Positions 10,510 through 18,360 of a stretch of DNA of 64,000 nt are shown here, one piece after another. How positions within the stretch are numbered: the stretch's first letter is position 1; each line of letters starts with the position of its first letter. A program made the position numbers and the translations under genes. Source of the stretch: Brachybacterium saurashtrense (GTDB lineage Bacteria > Actinomycetota > Actinomycetes > Actinomycetales > Dermabacteraceae); contig NZ_CP031356.1 in NCBI RefSeq assembly GCF_003355475.1, positions 930,001-994,000 on the forward strand, given 5' to 3'. The notes beneath the pieces were generated by a model. The model did no database searches, was not told the DNA's origin, and worked only from the letters and a program-made list of their open reading frames with translations.

Positions 10510-11127
10510 ATGCGTGCCCTCATCATCCGCGCCCATCCGCTGGACCCCAGCAAGTCCCGTTCCATGACGATGGCCGATGCCTTCGTCGAGGAGCTCGCTG
10601 CGCATCGCCCCGACACGGTGGTCGACGACGTGCGGCTGTACGAGACCGCCGTGCCCGAGATCGACCTGGACATGATGACCGGCTGGGAGCGGCTGCGAGC
10701 GGGCGAGCATTTCTCCCACCTCACCGGTGCCCAGCAGAACAAGCTGGCACTGTTCGACCAGTACACCAAGCAGTTCCAGAGCGCGGACCTGGTGGTGATC
10801 GCGAACCCGCTGTGGAACCTCTCGGTGCCCACGCGGCTGAAGGCCTGGATCGACACCATCTGCCGTGCCGGCGTGACCTTCCGGTACACGGCCGAGGGTG
10901 AGGCGGAGGGCCTGGTCACGGACAAGACCGTGGTGCATCTGCAGGCCAGCGGCGGGCACTTCGGCCAGCAGGATCCCGCGAGCCTGTACATCGCCGGGAT
11001 GTTCCAGTTCCTGGGCTGCACCACCCACACCCTCGCCGCCGAGGGCATGGACCACGAGCCCGATCGTGCCGGGGAGATCATGGAGGAGGCGCTCCGTCGG
11101 GTCCGCGAGCTCGCGCGCTCCCTCTGA
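10510..11127 (+). CDS. azoR: FMN-dependent NAD(P)H oxidoreductase, AzoR/flavodoxin-fold family
   Basis: Likely cytosolic FMN-dependent azoreductase/quinone reductase. The 205-residue protein has the N-terminal phosphate-binding region of the fold (RALIIRAHPLDPSKSRSMTMADAF), the motif NPLWNLSVPTRLKAWIDTICRAGVTFRYT (~residues 98-126) that contacts FMN in this family, and the QASGGHF segment. ATG 10510 has AGGAGGAG 8-10 nt upstream. Codons 72 to the stop and 78 bp beyond are repeated exactly at 41918-42399. This is the intact copy; the one next to thrS is truncated. The physiological electron acceptor is unknown. Confidence 0.88.
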   Translation: MRALIIRAHPLDPSKSRSMTMADAFVEELAAHRPDTVVDDVRLYETAVPEIDLDMMTGWERLRAGEHFSHLTGAQQNKLALFDQYTKQFQSADLVVIANPLWNLSVPTRLKAWIDTICRAGVTFRYTAEGEAEGLVTDKTVVHLQASGGHFGQQDPASLYIAGMFQFLGCTTHTLAAEGMDHEPDRAGEIMEEALRRVRELARSL

Positions 11128-11205
11128 GCCGCCGCCGTCGAGGGGCCGGTCCGGCGCGGGCGCGCCGGCCGGTACGATCGACGACGGATCCGGCATCGTC
11201 GGCCG
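10724..11205 (+). repeat. left copy of the 482-bp direct repeat flanking the island
   Basis: Identical to 41918-42399 with a constant offset of 31194 and no indels. It covers azoR from codon 72, the intergenic region and the thrS -10 element (TACGAT here at 11173-11178). Identity ends at 11205/11206, where island DNA begins. Confidence 0.97.
11173..11178 (+). promoter_or_regulatory. duplicate of the thrS -10 element, now facing the island
   Basis: TACGAT in the same context as the thrS promoter at 42367-42372. In this copy it points into the island end, where the first gene lies on the opposite strand, so it would drive antisense or no useful transcription. Confidence 0.45.
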
Positions 11206-11219
11206 AACTCTGTGACGAC

Positions 11220-11231
11220 ATCGCCCACCAG
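11220..11231 (+). repeat. 12-bp tRNA-Val 3'-end fragment at the left island edge
   Basis: ATCGCCCACCAG is identical to tRNA-Val bases 10308-10319 and lies 14 bp inside the island. A chance match is possible at this length; the matching fragment at the other edge makes it more meaningful. Confidence 0.5.
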
Positions 11232-11326
11232 GACAGCGGGGCCCCAGCCTTCGGACCGCGGCCCAGTTGCTCGTCCCCGCTCCTCGAGCGCGGCTCATAG
11301 CCCGACGCCGATCGGGCCCCCACTGG

Positions 11327-11998
11327 TCAGAATCCGGCGATTCCTCGGCCGATGAGGGTCACCCCGATGGTCAGCAGGAGGACGGTCATGACAGCGGCAT
11401 TGTGCGCCGTGAGCCAGGACTGCAGCGCTTCCAGGGGAGCCCGCATCCGCTTCGGGGCCAGCAGGTTCCCGAGGACGGGAGTGCCGACGGCACAGGAGGC
11501 GATCGCGACGAAGCAGGCGATCGCCAGCGCCTGCCCGGCGGGAGGCAGCCCGCCGGCGCCGATCGTCACCCCGGCGGCAAGGGAGAGGGTCAGATTCTTG
11601 GGGTTGACCCCCGCGAGCAGAGCGCCGAGGCCGCAGGCCTTCCGCGCAGTCATCGAGTCGACTGCTGACATCCATCTCGGGAGGACGGGATCCTCGCCCG
11701 CGCGGGGTCGTCCTCTCCACTGCTTCACCCCGAGGGTGACGGCGGCTGCGCCCAGGATCAATTTCAGGGTCGACGCGATCGGGGACGACTCGGAGGTGTC
11801 CGAGTCCGTGACCGGGGATATCAGGATTGCGACGACAAGGACCACGACCGTCAGCGCAGCGATCCATCCGGCCAAGAAGGCGAGGGAGGAGCCGCGGGCG
11901 TCCGGTGTCAGCAGCATCAGGATCACGGCGATCAACGGCACCGGTGAGATTGCTATTCCCAGCGCGATCGGCAGGAGTGCTCCCAGCACCTCGTTCAT
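11327..11998 (-). CDS. GAP/Sap-family membrane protein (LysE-like topology)
   Basis: 223-residue integral membrane protein of the GAP/Sap (SfLAP-type) family, whose mycobacterial members help move glycolipids (glycopeptidolipid, sulfolipid) to the cell surface; the cargo here is unknown. About six hydrophobic segments are visible, beginning MNEVLGALLPIALGIAISPVPLIAVILMLL, with the family's ...KQWRGRPRAGEDPVLPRWM and GVNPKNLTL segments. ATG 11998 has AAAGGAGAG upstream; the longer open frame starts outside the family match. A putative regulon box lies at 12080-12096 with -10 TAGAGT. It is the outermost island gene on the left and faces azoR. Confidence 0.75.
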   Translation of the reverse strand: MNEVLGALLPIALGIAISPVPLIAVILMLLTPDARGSSLAFLAGWIAALTVVVLVVAILISPVTDSDTSESSPIASTLKLILGAAAVTLGVKQWRGRPRAGEDPVLPRWMSAVDSMTARKACGLGALLAGVNPKNLTLSLAAGVTIGAGGLPPAGQALAIACFVAIASCAVGTPVLGNLLAPKRMRAPLEALQSWLTAHNAAVMTVLLLTIGVTLIGRGIAGF

Positions 11999-12079
11999 GT
12001 CGACTCTCCTTTCCCGCGGATGAGGATCGGTAGCGATCTCTCCTCGGCCAGACTCTAGGCGCCGCGTGCGGGGATCGGG

Positions 12080-12096
12080 CCACCCGTTCCGGGCGG
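12080..12096 (-). promoter_or_regulatory. island regulon box upstream of the GAP/Sap gene
   Basis: On the minus strand CCGCCCGGAACGGGTGG (three departures from TCACC-N6-GGGTGA). TAGAGT (12052-12057) follows after exactly 22 nt and would serve as the -10. Confidence 0.5.
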
Positions 12097-12147
12097 TGCG
12101 CCCCGGTGACGCGACGCGAGCGCGCGATGACGATGGAGAGTCACGAT

Positions 12148-12164
12148 TCACCAGGATCGGGCGA
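12148..12164 (+). promoter_or_regulatory. island regulon box upstream of DUF1269 gene 1
   Basis: TCACCAGGATCGGGCGA, 76 bp before the ATG. The flank GATCGGGCGAAGC resembles the one before the HdeD-like gene (GAATCGGGCGAAGC). The -10 is unclear (CAGCCT at a 23-nt gap). Confidence 0.45.
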
Positions 12165-12240
12165 AGCCCCGTGGAGGGGTGACGGCCCAGCCTGATGGTG
12201 AGTCCTGCAGGGCTCGTCCGATATCGACCGAGGAGCATCC

Positions 12241-12738
12241 ATGGCACAGGCCACATTGACCGTCTGGAAGTTCGGCACCCCGGGCGGCGCCGAAGACGCA
12301 TCGTCCACCTTGAAGGAACTGGCCAAGCAGAACCTGATCACCATTCATGATGCCGCGTACGTGACATGGGCGCCCGACAAGAAGAAGCCCAAGACCCATC
12401 AGCTCAACTCGGTGGTGGGGCGCGGAGCGTTGGGCGGAACCTTCTGGGGCCTGCTGTTCGGCCTGATCTTCTTCGTGCCGCTGCTCGGCGCCGCCGTCGG
12501 TGCGGCGACCGGAGCTCTGGCCGGCACGCTGACCGACGCCGGAATCGATGATTCGTTCATCAACCAGGTGCGAGACCAGGTCACCCCCGGAACGTCCGCA
12601 CTCTTCCTGATGTCCTCGGACGCCGTGATCGACAAGGTGAAGGACGAGCTGGCGGGACACGATCCCGATGAGCTGATCTTCACCAACCTGAGCGGTGAGC
12701 AGGAAGCGGCGCTGCGCCAGGTGTTCGCTCAGGACTGA
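12241..12738 (+). CDS. DUF1269 domain-containing membrane-associated protein
   Basis: 165 residues of unknown function. The N-terminal ferredoxin-like part (TLTVWKFGTPGGAEDASSTL) is followed by KKKPKTHQ and a glycine-rich hydrophobic hairpin (GTFWGLLFGLIFFVPLLGAAVGAATGALAG, residues ~66-95), then a soluble C-terminus with ...VTPGTSALFLMSSDAVIDKV. This is the usual length and layout of DUF1269 proteins, which often lie in stress clusters with sulfatases and SHOCT proteins. ATG 12241 has GAGGAG 6 nt upstream. A paralog with the same architecture lies at 27645-28133. A hairpin terminator follows at 12750. Confidence 0.85.
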   Translation: MAQATLTVWKFGTPGGAEDASSTLKELAKQNLITIHDAAYVTWAPDKKKPKTHQLNSVVGRGALGGTFWGLLFGLIFFVPLLGAAVGAATGALAGTLTDAGIDDSFINQVRDQVTPGTSALFLMSSDAVIDKVKDELAGHDPDELIFTNLSGEQEAALRQVFAQD

Positions 12739-12749
12739 CCGACGCGCAG

Positions 12750-12783
12750 AGGTGAAGGGGTGCTCCGGTGCGCCCCTTCACCT
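12750..12783 (+). terminator. hairpin after DUF1269 gene 1
   Basis: Perfect 11-bp stem AGGTGAAGGGG/CCCCTTCACCT with a 12-nt loop, 11 nt after the stop. No T-run follows. The next regulon box begins 5 nt later. Confidence 0.65.
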
Positions 12784-12788
12784 GCATC

Positions 12789-12805
12789 TCACCTGCCGCG
12801 GGTGA
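12789..12805 (+). promoter_or_regulatory. island regulon box upstream of LAL regulator 1
   Basis: TCACCTGCCGCGGGTGA matches the consensus in all eleven fixed positions. TAGCAT (12828-12833) follows after exactly 22 nt. The site suggests that LAL regulator 1 controls itself or is controlled by the other LAL. Confidence 0.6.
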
Positions 12806-12865
12806 TGGCGGCCGTCGCGAGCCTTCCTAGCATGTGTGACGAATTGCACATCCGAGGGGGTGCGA

Positions 12866-15598
12866 ATGGGCCGCGGACCGTCCGGGCATCTTCAGGCCGA
12901 CTCGCCGTACGTCGCTGTCCGGGGCGTTGCGCCGCCGGGCGAGGCCGCACCTCGCTCTCCAGGCACGCCGGGTGACGCTCACGGTGTCCCAGCTATTGGG
13001 CGGGATGATGTCGCCTCCGCGACGCCTCATCTTCCTCGTACGCTTGTCCCTCGGCGCCGCTACTGGGCCCGATTGGATCGAGCTGCGACACAGTCCGTGA
13101 CGGTCGTCATCGCTCCCGCAGGCGCTGGCAAGAGCATCGGCACGATCGGGTGGTTGCGCCGCGATGGACGCGAACCTGACGAGCTGTGGATCCATGCTGA
13201 TTCGACGTGGGACTGCGAACGGTTCCGGGCCCTCCTGGATTTCGCCGCGCGCGCGGACGGACCACGGCGCATCGTCGTCGACGATGCTCATCGCCTTCCC
13301 TCGGAGAGCTTCCGTCTGCTCGGCGAGCGGCTCACTCATCACCCCGACACTCTCCGGATGCTGCTGCTGAGCCGCTGGGACCTTCCTCTGGCCACGCTCG
13401 TGCCCGAGCTTCTCGGCCACTACTCGGCCCTCCGGGGGGACGTGTTGCGGACCGATGATGAGGAGACCGCTTCTCTGGTGCGCGCCCACGCACCGACCGC
13501 GGAGTCTTCGGCCGTGGAGGTGATCAGCACCTTTGCGCAGGGCTGGTGCGCGCCGATAGTGCTCACCGCTCGTGTCCTGGGGGCGGCACAGGTCTCGACC
13601 GATGCCGTGCATCGCTACGCGAATGCGAACGCCGGAGGCGTCGATCAGGTGGTCAACGAGGTGTTCGCGACGTTGAGACCGGACGAGCGGCACCTGTTGC
13701 TCTGCACAGCATCGGAGGAGATCCTCACTCCTCGGGCCGCGATCCATCTCACACGAGACCCTCGAGCCGGCGACGCGTTGGACAGACTGGCTGCGACCGG
13801 GCTGCTCGTCCTACGGATCGGTGACGCGGCGGACTCGAGCTCTGGGAACGTCGGTGACGAGAGTCGATACATGGTCCACCCGCTCCTGCGGGAAGTGGTG
13901 CGACGCAGGCTCCTGCACGGCGGCGTCGACGTAGTCCGCGCCCAGGCGACCGTGTCCCGCGCCGTGGCACTGGACGTCTCCCATGGTGACGGGGGACGGG
14001 CGTTCGAACGGCTCGTGGCCGTGAACGAGATCGGGCGGGCCACGGAGCTGCTCGGCAACGAGGGACTCAGGATGGTGATGCGGGGCGAGGGCCACGCGGT
14101 CGCAGACTTCGTCCGCTGCCATCCCGAGGAGGTCCACGTCGATCCGCGGACCTGGTTCGCCATCGCCCTGGACAGGTGGATGGAGGATGACCTCGAGGCA
14201 GCGCTGGGGTGGATGGAGCTCATCGTGCAGGACGGCGCATCGAATGATCCGGGCAGCGACGATCTGGCATCGGTGTGCATCGGCCTGATGCGTGCCCGGC
14301 TCGGGATCGGCTCTCCGATGGAGGCGCTCGATGCTGCACAGAAGGTCCTCACCAGGGTCGACCCTGGACGCCAGCAGCTCTGGCCACAGCTCCTCACAGA
14401 AATGGGCAGTCTGCAGAACTGGGTCGGTGACCTCGATGGCGCAGAAGCGCACCTGACCCGAGCTGTGGAATGCGGCCAGCAGCGGGGACTGTCTCAGCTC
14501 GCCGCGGAGGCCACCTCTCAGCTCGCCATCACGCAGATGATGGCCGGACGGGAGGCCGCTGCGCACCAGCTGGCAGTGGAGACTCTGTGCATTCTGGACA
14601 CCACTCACGGAGGCGGTTCGCGTTTCACGAGGGCCAGGGCGGTCATGGTCCGCACACTGGTCCAGCTGTGGGCGGCCCCGGGACAGGTCGAATCGTCTGA
14701 GCCGGGCGGCGCCGCTGAGGAGGTGCCGGCATCGGACCCTTGCTCCAGGTTCTGGCTCCGGCTCTGCGAGGCACGGCGGTCTCTGGTCGACGGGACCCCG
14801 GCGGACGCGGAGCGCATACTGTCTACTCCACTGTCAGCTCCGGTGGCGCAGGCCCAGCTGCCTGAGCATCTTCAGATCGTGATTCTGGTCGAGCACGCGC
14901 TTCTCGCGACTCTTGCTGCGGATCGCGATCAACTCGCGAGCCTCGAAGCCCGCCTGGCGGAGCTCGGAAGCTCCGGGGAAGCACTGTTCGTGCGCGGCCT
15001 GAGGCATGATCTCGCCGGAGACCGGCACGCCGCAGCGGCAGACTTCGAGACTGCGTCCGAAGAGCAGTTCCGCGCGCAGCCCCCCGGCCGTGCCCTCTGC
15101 CTCGCGAGCAGAGCCCAGCTCCTGAACGCCGCGGGCCAGGAGGAGCAATCACTCAGGATGCTCTCCGAAGCGCTGCGCATCACCGAGGCGCGACAGATCG
15201 CGGTGCCTTTCCACGGCTGGATCCGGCAGGGCACTCCGATGGGCCATCTGCTGCTCAGGTTGCGCACACTGGACGGTGCAGCGGCGAGAAACTGGCTGGA
15301 TGCCCTGGCGTCGTCGGCTGCGGGGACGTCCGATGCGGTAGCGCGTTTCGCACCGAGAACGGCCACACCCCGGGAACGGGCCGTCGCCACGACGACGGTC
15401 GTGCGCCCTGCACTGAGTCCGCGAGAGCGCGACGTGCTCAATGAGCTCGCCCGGGGTGCGACCTACGCCGATATCGCCGCGGCGCTCTTCGTGTCCGAGA
15501 ACACCGTGAAGACACATGTCTCGAGCCTCTACGGGAAGCTCGCGGTGTCCCGCCGCAGCGACGCGCTCGCTGCGGCGCGGAGCATGAATCTCCTGTGA
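12866..15598 (+). CDS. LAL-type LuxR family ATPase transcriptional regulator 1
   Basis: Large MalT-like regulator of 910 residues. A P-loop (APAGAGKS, residues 83-90, Lys89) and a Walker-B-like RRIVVDDAHRL open a STAND-type ATPase domain, a long helical repeat region follows, and a C-terminal LuxR HTH ends the protein (LSPRERDVLNELARGATYADIAAALFVSENTVKTHVSSLYGKL..., last ~60 residues). ATG 12866 is preferred over GTG 12836 because GAGGGGG lies 5 nt upstream. Residues 1-60 look unstructured (Pro/Gly-rich). Its own promoter carries the regulon box, making it a prime candidate for the regulator of the 17-bp sites. The inducing ligand is unknown. Confidence 0.88.
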   Translation: MGRGPSGHLQADSPYVAVRGVAPPGEAAPRSPGTPGDAHGVPAIGRDDVASATPHLPRTLVPRRRYWARLDRAATQSVTVVIAPAGAGKSIGTIGWLRRDGREPDELWIHADSTWDCERFRALLDFAARADGPRRIVVDDAHRLPSESFRLLGERLTHHPDTLRMLLLSRWDLPLATLVPELLGHYSALRGDVLRTDDEETASLVRAHAPTAESSAVEVISTFAQGWCAPIVLTARVLGAAQVSTDAVHRYANANAGGVDQVVNEVFATLRPDERHLLLCTASEEILTPRAAIHLTRDPRAGDALDRLAATGLLVLRIGDAADSSSGNVGDESRYMVHPLLREVVRRRLLHGGVDVVRAQATVSRAVALDVSHGDGGRAFERLVAVNEIGRATELLGNEGLRMVMRGEGHAVADFVRCHPEEVHVDPRTWFAIALDRWMEDDLEAALGWMELIVQDGASNDPGSDDLASVCIGLMRARLGIGSPMEALDAAQKVLTRVDPGRQQLWPQLLTEMGSLQNWVGDLDGAEAHLTRAVECGQQRGLSQLAAEATSQLAITQMMAGREAAAHQLAVETLCILDTTHGGGSRFTRARAVMVRTLVQLWAAPGQVESSEPGGAAEEVPASDPCSRFWLRLCEARRSLVDGTPADAERILSTPLSAPVAQAQLPEHLQIVILVEHALLATLAADRDQLASLEARLAELGSSGEALFVRGLRHDLAGDRHAAAADFETASEEQFRAQPPGRALCLASRAQLLNAAGQEEQSLRMLSEALRITEARQIAVPFHGWIRQGTPMGHLLLRLRTLDGAAARNWLDALASSAAGTSDAVARFAPRTATPRERAVATTTVVRPALSPRERDVLNELARGATYADIAAALFVSENTVKTHVSSLYGKLAVSRRSDALAAARSMNLL

Positions 15599-15655
15599 GG
15601 CGTTGCAGGGGGCGTCGTCAGGTCGGGCGTTCTCCGTGACAGGGGTCGGCCCTTG

Positions 15656-15672
15656 CCACCTGAATCGGGCGA
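15656..15672 (+). promoter_or_regulatory. island regulon box upstream of the HdeD-like gene
   Basis: CCACCTGAATCGGGCGA, then a possible -10 CACGAT (15696-15701) after 23 nt. Confidence 0.45.
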
Positions 15673-15737
15673 AGCGGCCCTCGGATCCACGTGCCCACGA
15701 TGTGTGCATCACTCGCCGCGGGAGGAGCATGGTCACC

Positions 15738-16370
15738 ATGTCGGATGACGTCATCGGCTTCGCGCAGAAGGTGAACAACCAGCCCCGAATCCCCGGAGCC
15801 GTCAGCCTGTGGACGCTCTCCCTGGCCTATGGCGTGGTGACGCTCGGGCTCGGAGTGACCCTTGTGGCGTGGCCCCGCAGCTCCCTGGTCGTCATCGCCG
15901 TTCTGGTCGCCCTCCAACTGCTGGTCGCCGGTGTGCTGCGCGTTGTCGCGGCCGTACTCCCGATCGAGCTCCACCTCGTTGACCGGCTGTTGCTCGCGGT
16001 CACCGGAGCGCTCGCCGTGATCGTGGGTCTGCTGTGCTTGAGGGAGCCGTTGCAGACGGTGCTCACACTGAGCATCGTCCTCGGTGCGTGGTGGGTGCTC
16101 TGCGGCGTCGTGGACGTGGTGAGGGCCGTCCTCACCGAACGCGGTGTCGAGCGGGCGCTGAGCATCATCCGGGCGTTGCTCACCGTCGGCGTGGGCTGCC
16201 TGCTCGTGGTGATCCCGAAACTGTCCCTCGGTCTGATGGTCCTCATCGTGAGTCTCGGAATGATCGTCATCGGTCTGCTGTCCATCCTCGGGGCGGTGCA
16301 GCTGAGGTCCGCCCGGAACTCGTCCGAGACCCCCGGCTTGAGGCCGCCGTCACCTGCTCGAGCGTCCTGA
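15738..16370 (+). CDS. HdeD-like DUF308 membrane protein
   Basis: 210-residue protein with about six hydrophobic segments in three helix pairs, the pattern of the HdeD/DUF308 family; E. coli HdeD supports acid resistance at high cell density, but the role here is unproven. Recognisable parts are GVTLVAWPRSSLVVIAVLVALQLLVAGVLRVV, GLLCLREPLQTVLTLSIVLGAWWVLCGVVDV and the C-terminal VGVGCLLVVIPKLSLGLMVLIV. Start: ATG 15738 gives a 10-nt spacing to GGAGGAG; ATG 15729 would leave almost none. A regulon box lies 65 bp upstream. It is convergent with the SulP gene ending at 16383 (12 bp apart). Confidence 0.78.
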   Translation: MSDDVIGFAQKVNNQPRIPGAVSLWTLSLAYGVVTLGLGVTLVAWPRSSLVVIAVLVALQLLVAGVLRVVAAVLPIELHLVDRLLLAVTGALAVIVGLLCLREPLQTVLTLSIVLGAWWVLCGVVDVVRAVLTERGVERALSIIRALLTVGVGCLLVVIPKLSLGLMVLIVSLGMIVIGLLSILGAVQLRSARNSSETPGLRPPSPARAS

Positions 16371-16382
16371 CCGCGGCGCCGA

Positions 16383-18128
16383 TCACTGAGCCTGGCCCGG
16401 ACCACCGGAGCAGTCGCGGCGGAATGCCGTCACGGCGGCGTCGAGCGAGGCGTGGGTGCGGCCCGCATCCTGCCAGGTGGCCCAGGCAGTTCCGCGCCTC
16501 ACCCGGGCCAGGGCCTGGGTGGGGAGCTCGGCGACCCACAGCTCGATACCCCTCACGGAGAGCCGTCGATCGGTCTCGGCGAAGGAGTCCATCACGGTGA
16601 CCGAGACGTCCGAAACTCCCCTCGCATCGAGCAGGACGACCCGTGGCGGCGTGTCGAGGGCATCGATCCGCTCGATGAGCTCCCGCTGGACCCTGCGGAT
16701 GTTCATCGTGTAAAGGACTCCTTCGAGCCGGAGGACGAGAAGGCCCGGTATCGGCTCATCGGCGGCCCGTGCGGGCTCCAGCCGGTTCGTTCCCGGGTCT
16801 GGGCGCAGCTCGATCAGGGAAGGGCGGTCGAGCCGCCGGAGCAGGAGATAGAAGGTGAGCAGGATGCCCGTGAGCACACCGACGAGGAGGTCGGTCAGGA
16901 GTGCGATGGCAGCCGTGATGAGGGCGACGGCGAGCTCCCCGCGGTCGATGCGGGCGATCCGCCGCAGCTCACGGATGTCGATGAGGCCGATGACCGCGCC
17001 GATGACGATGCTCGCCAATGTCGCCTGGGGCAGGAGGCTGAGGAGCGGCGCGAGGACGAGCGCGACACCTATCGCCAGGAAGGCCGTGACCGCGCTGCTG
17101 AGCTGCGTCCTTGCCCCGGCGCCGGCGTTCACCATGGTCTGGGAGAAGCCACCCGCCGGGGGAGCAGTGGAGAAGAAAGAGCCGGCGACGGCGGCCAGCC
17201 CGTTGACGGCGAGTTCACGGTTGTTCGACAGCGGTGGGTCCGAGACTCCGCGAGTGCCCCGTCCGACGGCGATGGTCTCGGTGTAGGCCATCAGCGCGAT
17301 GGCCAGGGCGAAGGGGAGGAGCGCCCCGGCGTGGTCGAGATCCGGCAGACCCGGTACCGGCAGTCCGCGCGCGACCGGCGGGATGAGCTCCACGCCGTGC
17401 TCGTCCGCGCGCAGCAGTCCGATCGTGACGATTCCCGCGACCAGCACCAGCAACGGTCCGGGGACTCTCGGCAGCCACCGTGCGGTGCCAAGGAGCACCA
17501 CGAGGGAGCCGACACCGATGGCAGCGGTCGCCGGGTCGGCGTGGCTGAGACCGGTCACGACATGCCCGAGGACCCGGAAGAAGCCCTCGGGTCCGGGATC
17601 GATCCCCAGCAGAGCGGGGATCTGCTCGACGATGATCGTCAGCCCCACGCCGAGCTTCAACCCGGTGATGACGACGTTCGAGACGGCGTCGACCACCCAG
17701 CCGATGCGGATCACGGCGAACACCAGCATCGACACCCCGACCATGAGAGTGAGCGTCGCGACGGTGGCCATTGCGCGGTCAGGGTCGTCCCGGATCCCGG
17801 CCGAGGAGAGAGCGAGGCCGGCCAGCGCCACGATCGTGGACGTCGTGCTCATACTCAGCCTTCTCGCGCCGCCCAGCAGGGAGTACATCAGCATGGGCAC
17901 GATGCAGGTGTACAGACCGACCTGGGCGGGGAGCCCCGCGACCGTGGCGTAGCCCATCGCCTGGGGCACCACGACAGCACCGGCCACCAACCCCGCCAGG
18001 ACATCCGCTCGGAGCCACGAACGCCGGTACCCGCGAACCCATCCGGGGAGCGGCAGCCACCGCTCCCGGACGTCTCCGTGAGACGACGCCGAATCGTCGG
18101 ACGGCTGATCGCTGCGCCTCACCGTCAT
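16383..18128 (-). CDS. SulP family anion transporter 1 with STAS domain
   Basis: 581 residues. The SulP signature (LRADVLAGLVAGAVVVPQAMGYATVAGLPAQVGLYTCIVPML) leads into about 12-14 membrane segments, with the conserved NRELAVNGLAAVAGSFFSTAPPAGGFSQTMVNAGAGARTQLSS region. A C-terminal STAS domain follows (GLLVLRLEGVLYTMNIRRVQRELIERI, ~450-560). The substrate could be sulfate, bicarbonate or another anion; the sulfatase context favours sulfate. ATG 18128 has AGGTGG upstream. It is divergent from the next SulP gene. The near-symmetric box at 18310 also has an xAxxxT hexamer (AAGACT) at a 22-nt gap on this strand, so it may serve both directions. Confidence 0.87.
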   Translation of the reverse strand: MTVRRSDQPSDDSASSHGDVRERWLPLPGWVRGYRRSWLRADVLAGLVAGAVVVPQAMGYATVAGLPAQVGLYTCIVPMLMYSLLGGARRLSMSTTSTIVALAGLALSSAGIRDDPDRAMATVATLTLMVGVSMLVFAVIRIGWVVDAVSNVVITGLKLGVGLTIIVEQIPALLGIDPGPEGFFRVLGHVVTGLSHADPATAAIGVGSLVVLLGTARWLPRVPGPLLVLVAGIVTIGLLRADEHGVELIPPVARGLPVPGLPDLDHAGALLPFALAIALMAYTETIAVGRGTRGVSDPPLSNNRELAVNGLAAVAGSFFSTAPPAGGFSQTMVNAGAGARTQLSSAVTAFLAIGVALVLAPLLSLLPQATLASIVIGAVIGLIDIRELRRIARIDRGELAVALITAAIALLTDLLVGVLTGILLTFYLLLRRLDRPSLIELRPDPGTNRLEPARAADEPIPGLLVLRLEGVLYTMNIRRVQRELIERIDALDTPPRVVLLDARGVSDVSVTVMDSFAETDRRLSVRGIELWVAELPTQALARVRRGTAWATWQDAGRTHASLDAAVTAFRRDCSGGPGQAQ

Positions 18129-18309
18129 CCACCTGTCTTCCCGCCCTCCCGGGCCATCACACCGCTGCCGAACGAAGGACGGCTGAACACCCCGAGGCGT
18201 GCCGACCGTCCCGGCGCAGATCGACGAGACAGTTGCCATGGACGACCACATCACGAGCCATCGCATCGGGACAGCACCCCCAGTCTTTGCGACCGAGATC
18301 AGCACAGGC

Positions 18310-18326
18310 TCACCCCAACTGGGTGA
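18310..18326 (+). promoter_or_regulatory. island regulon box between the divergent SulP genes
   Basis: TCACCCCAACTGGGTGA, a consensus match. On the plus strand GAGAGT (18349-18354) follows after 22 nt, putting the predicted start of transcription on the ATG at 18361. On the minus strand AAGACT (18282-18287) also lies at 22 nt. Confidence 0.6.
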
Positions 18327-18360
18327 CGGGTTCGACCGGGAGACGACCGAGAGTGGACGC

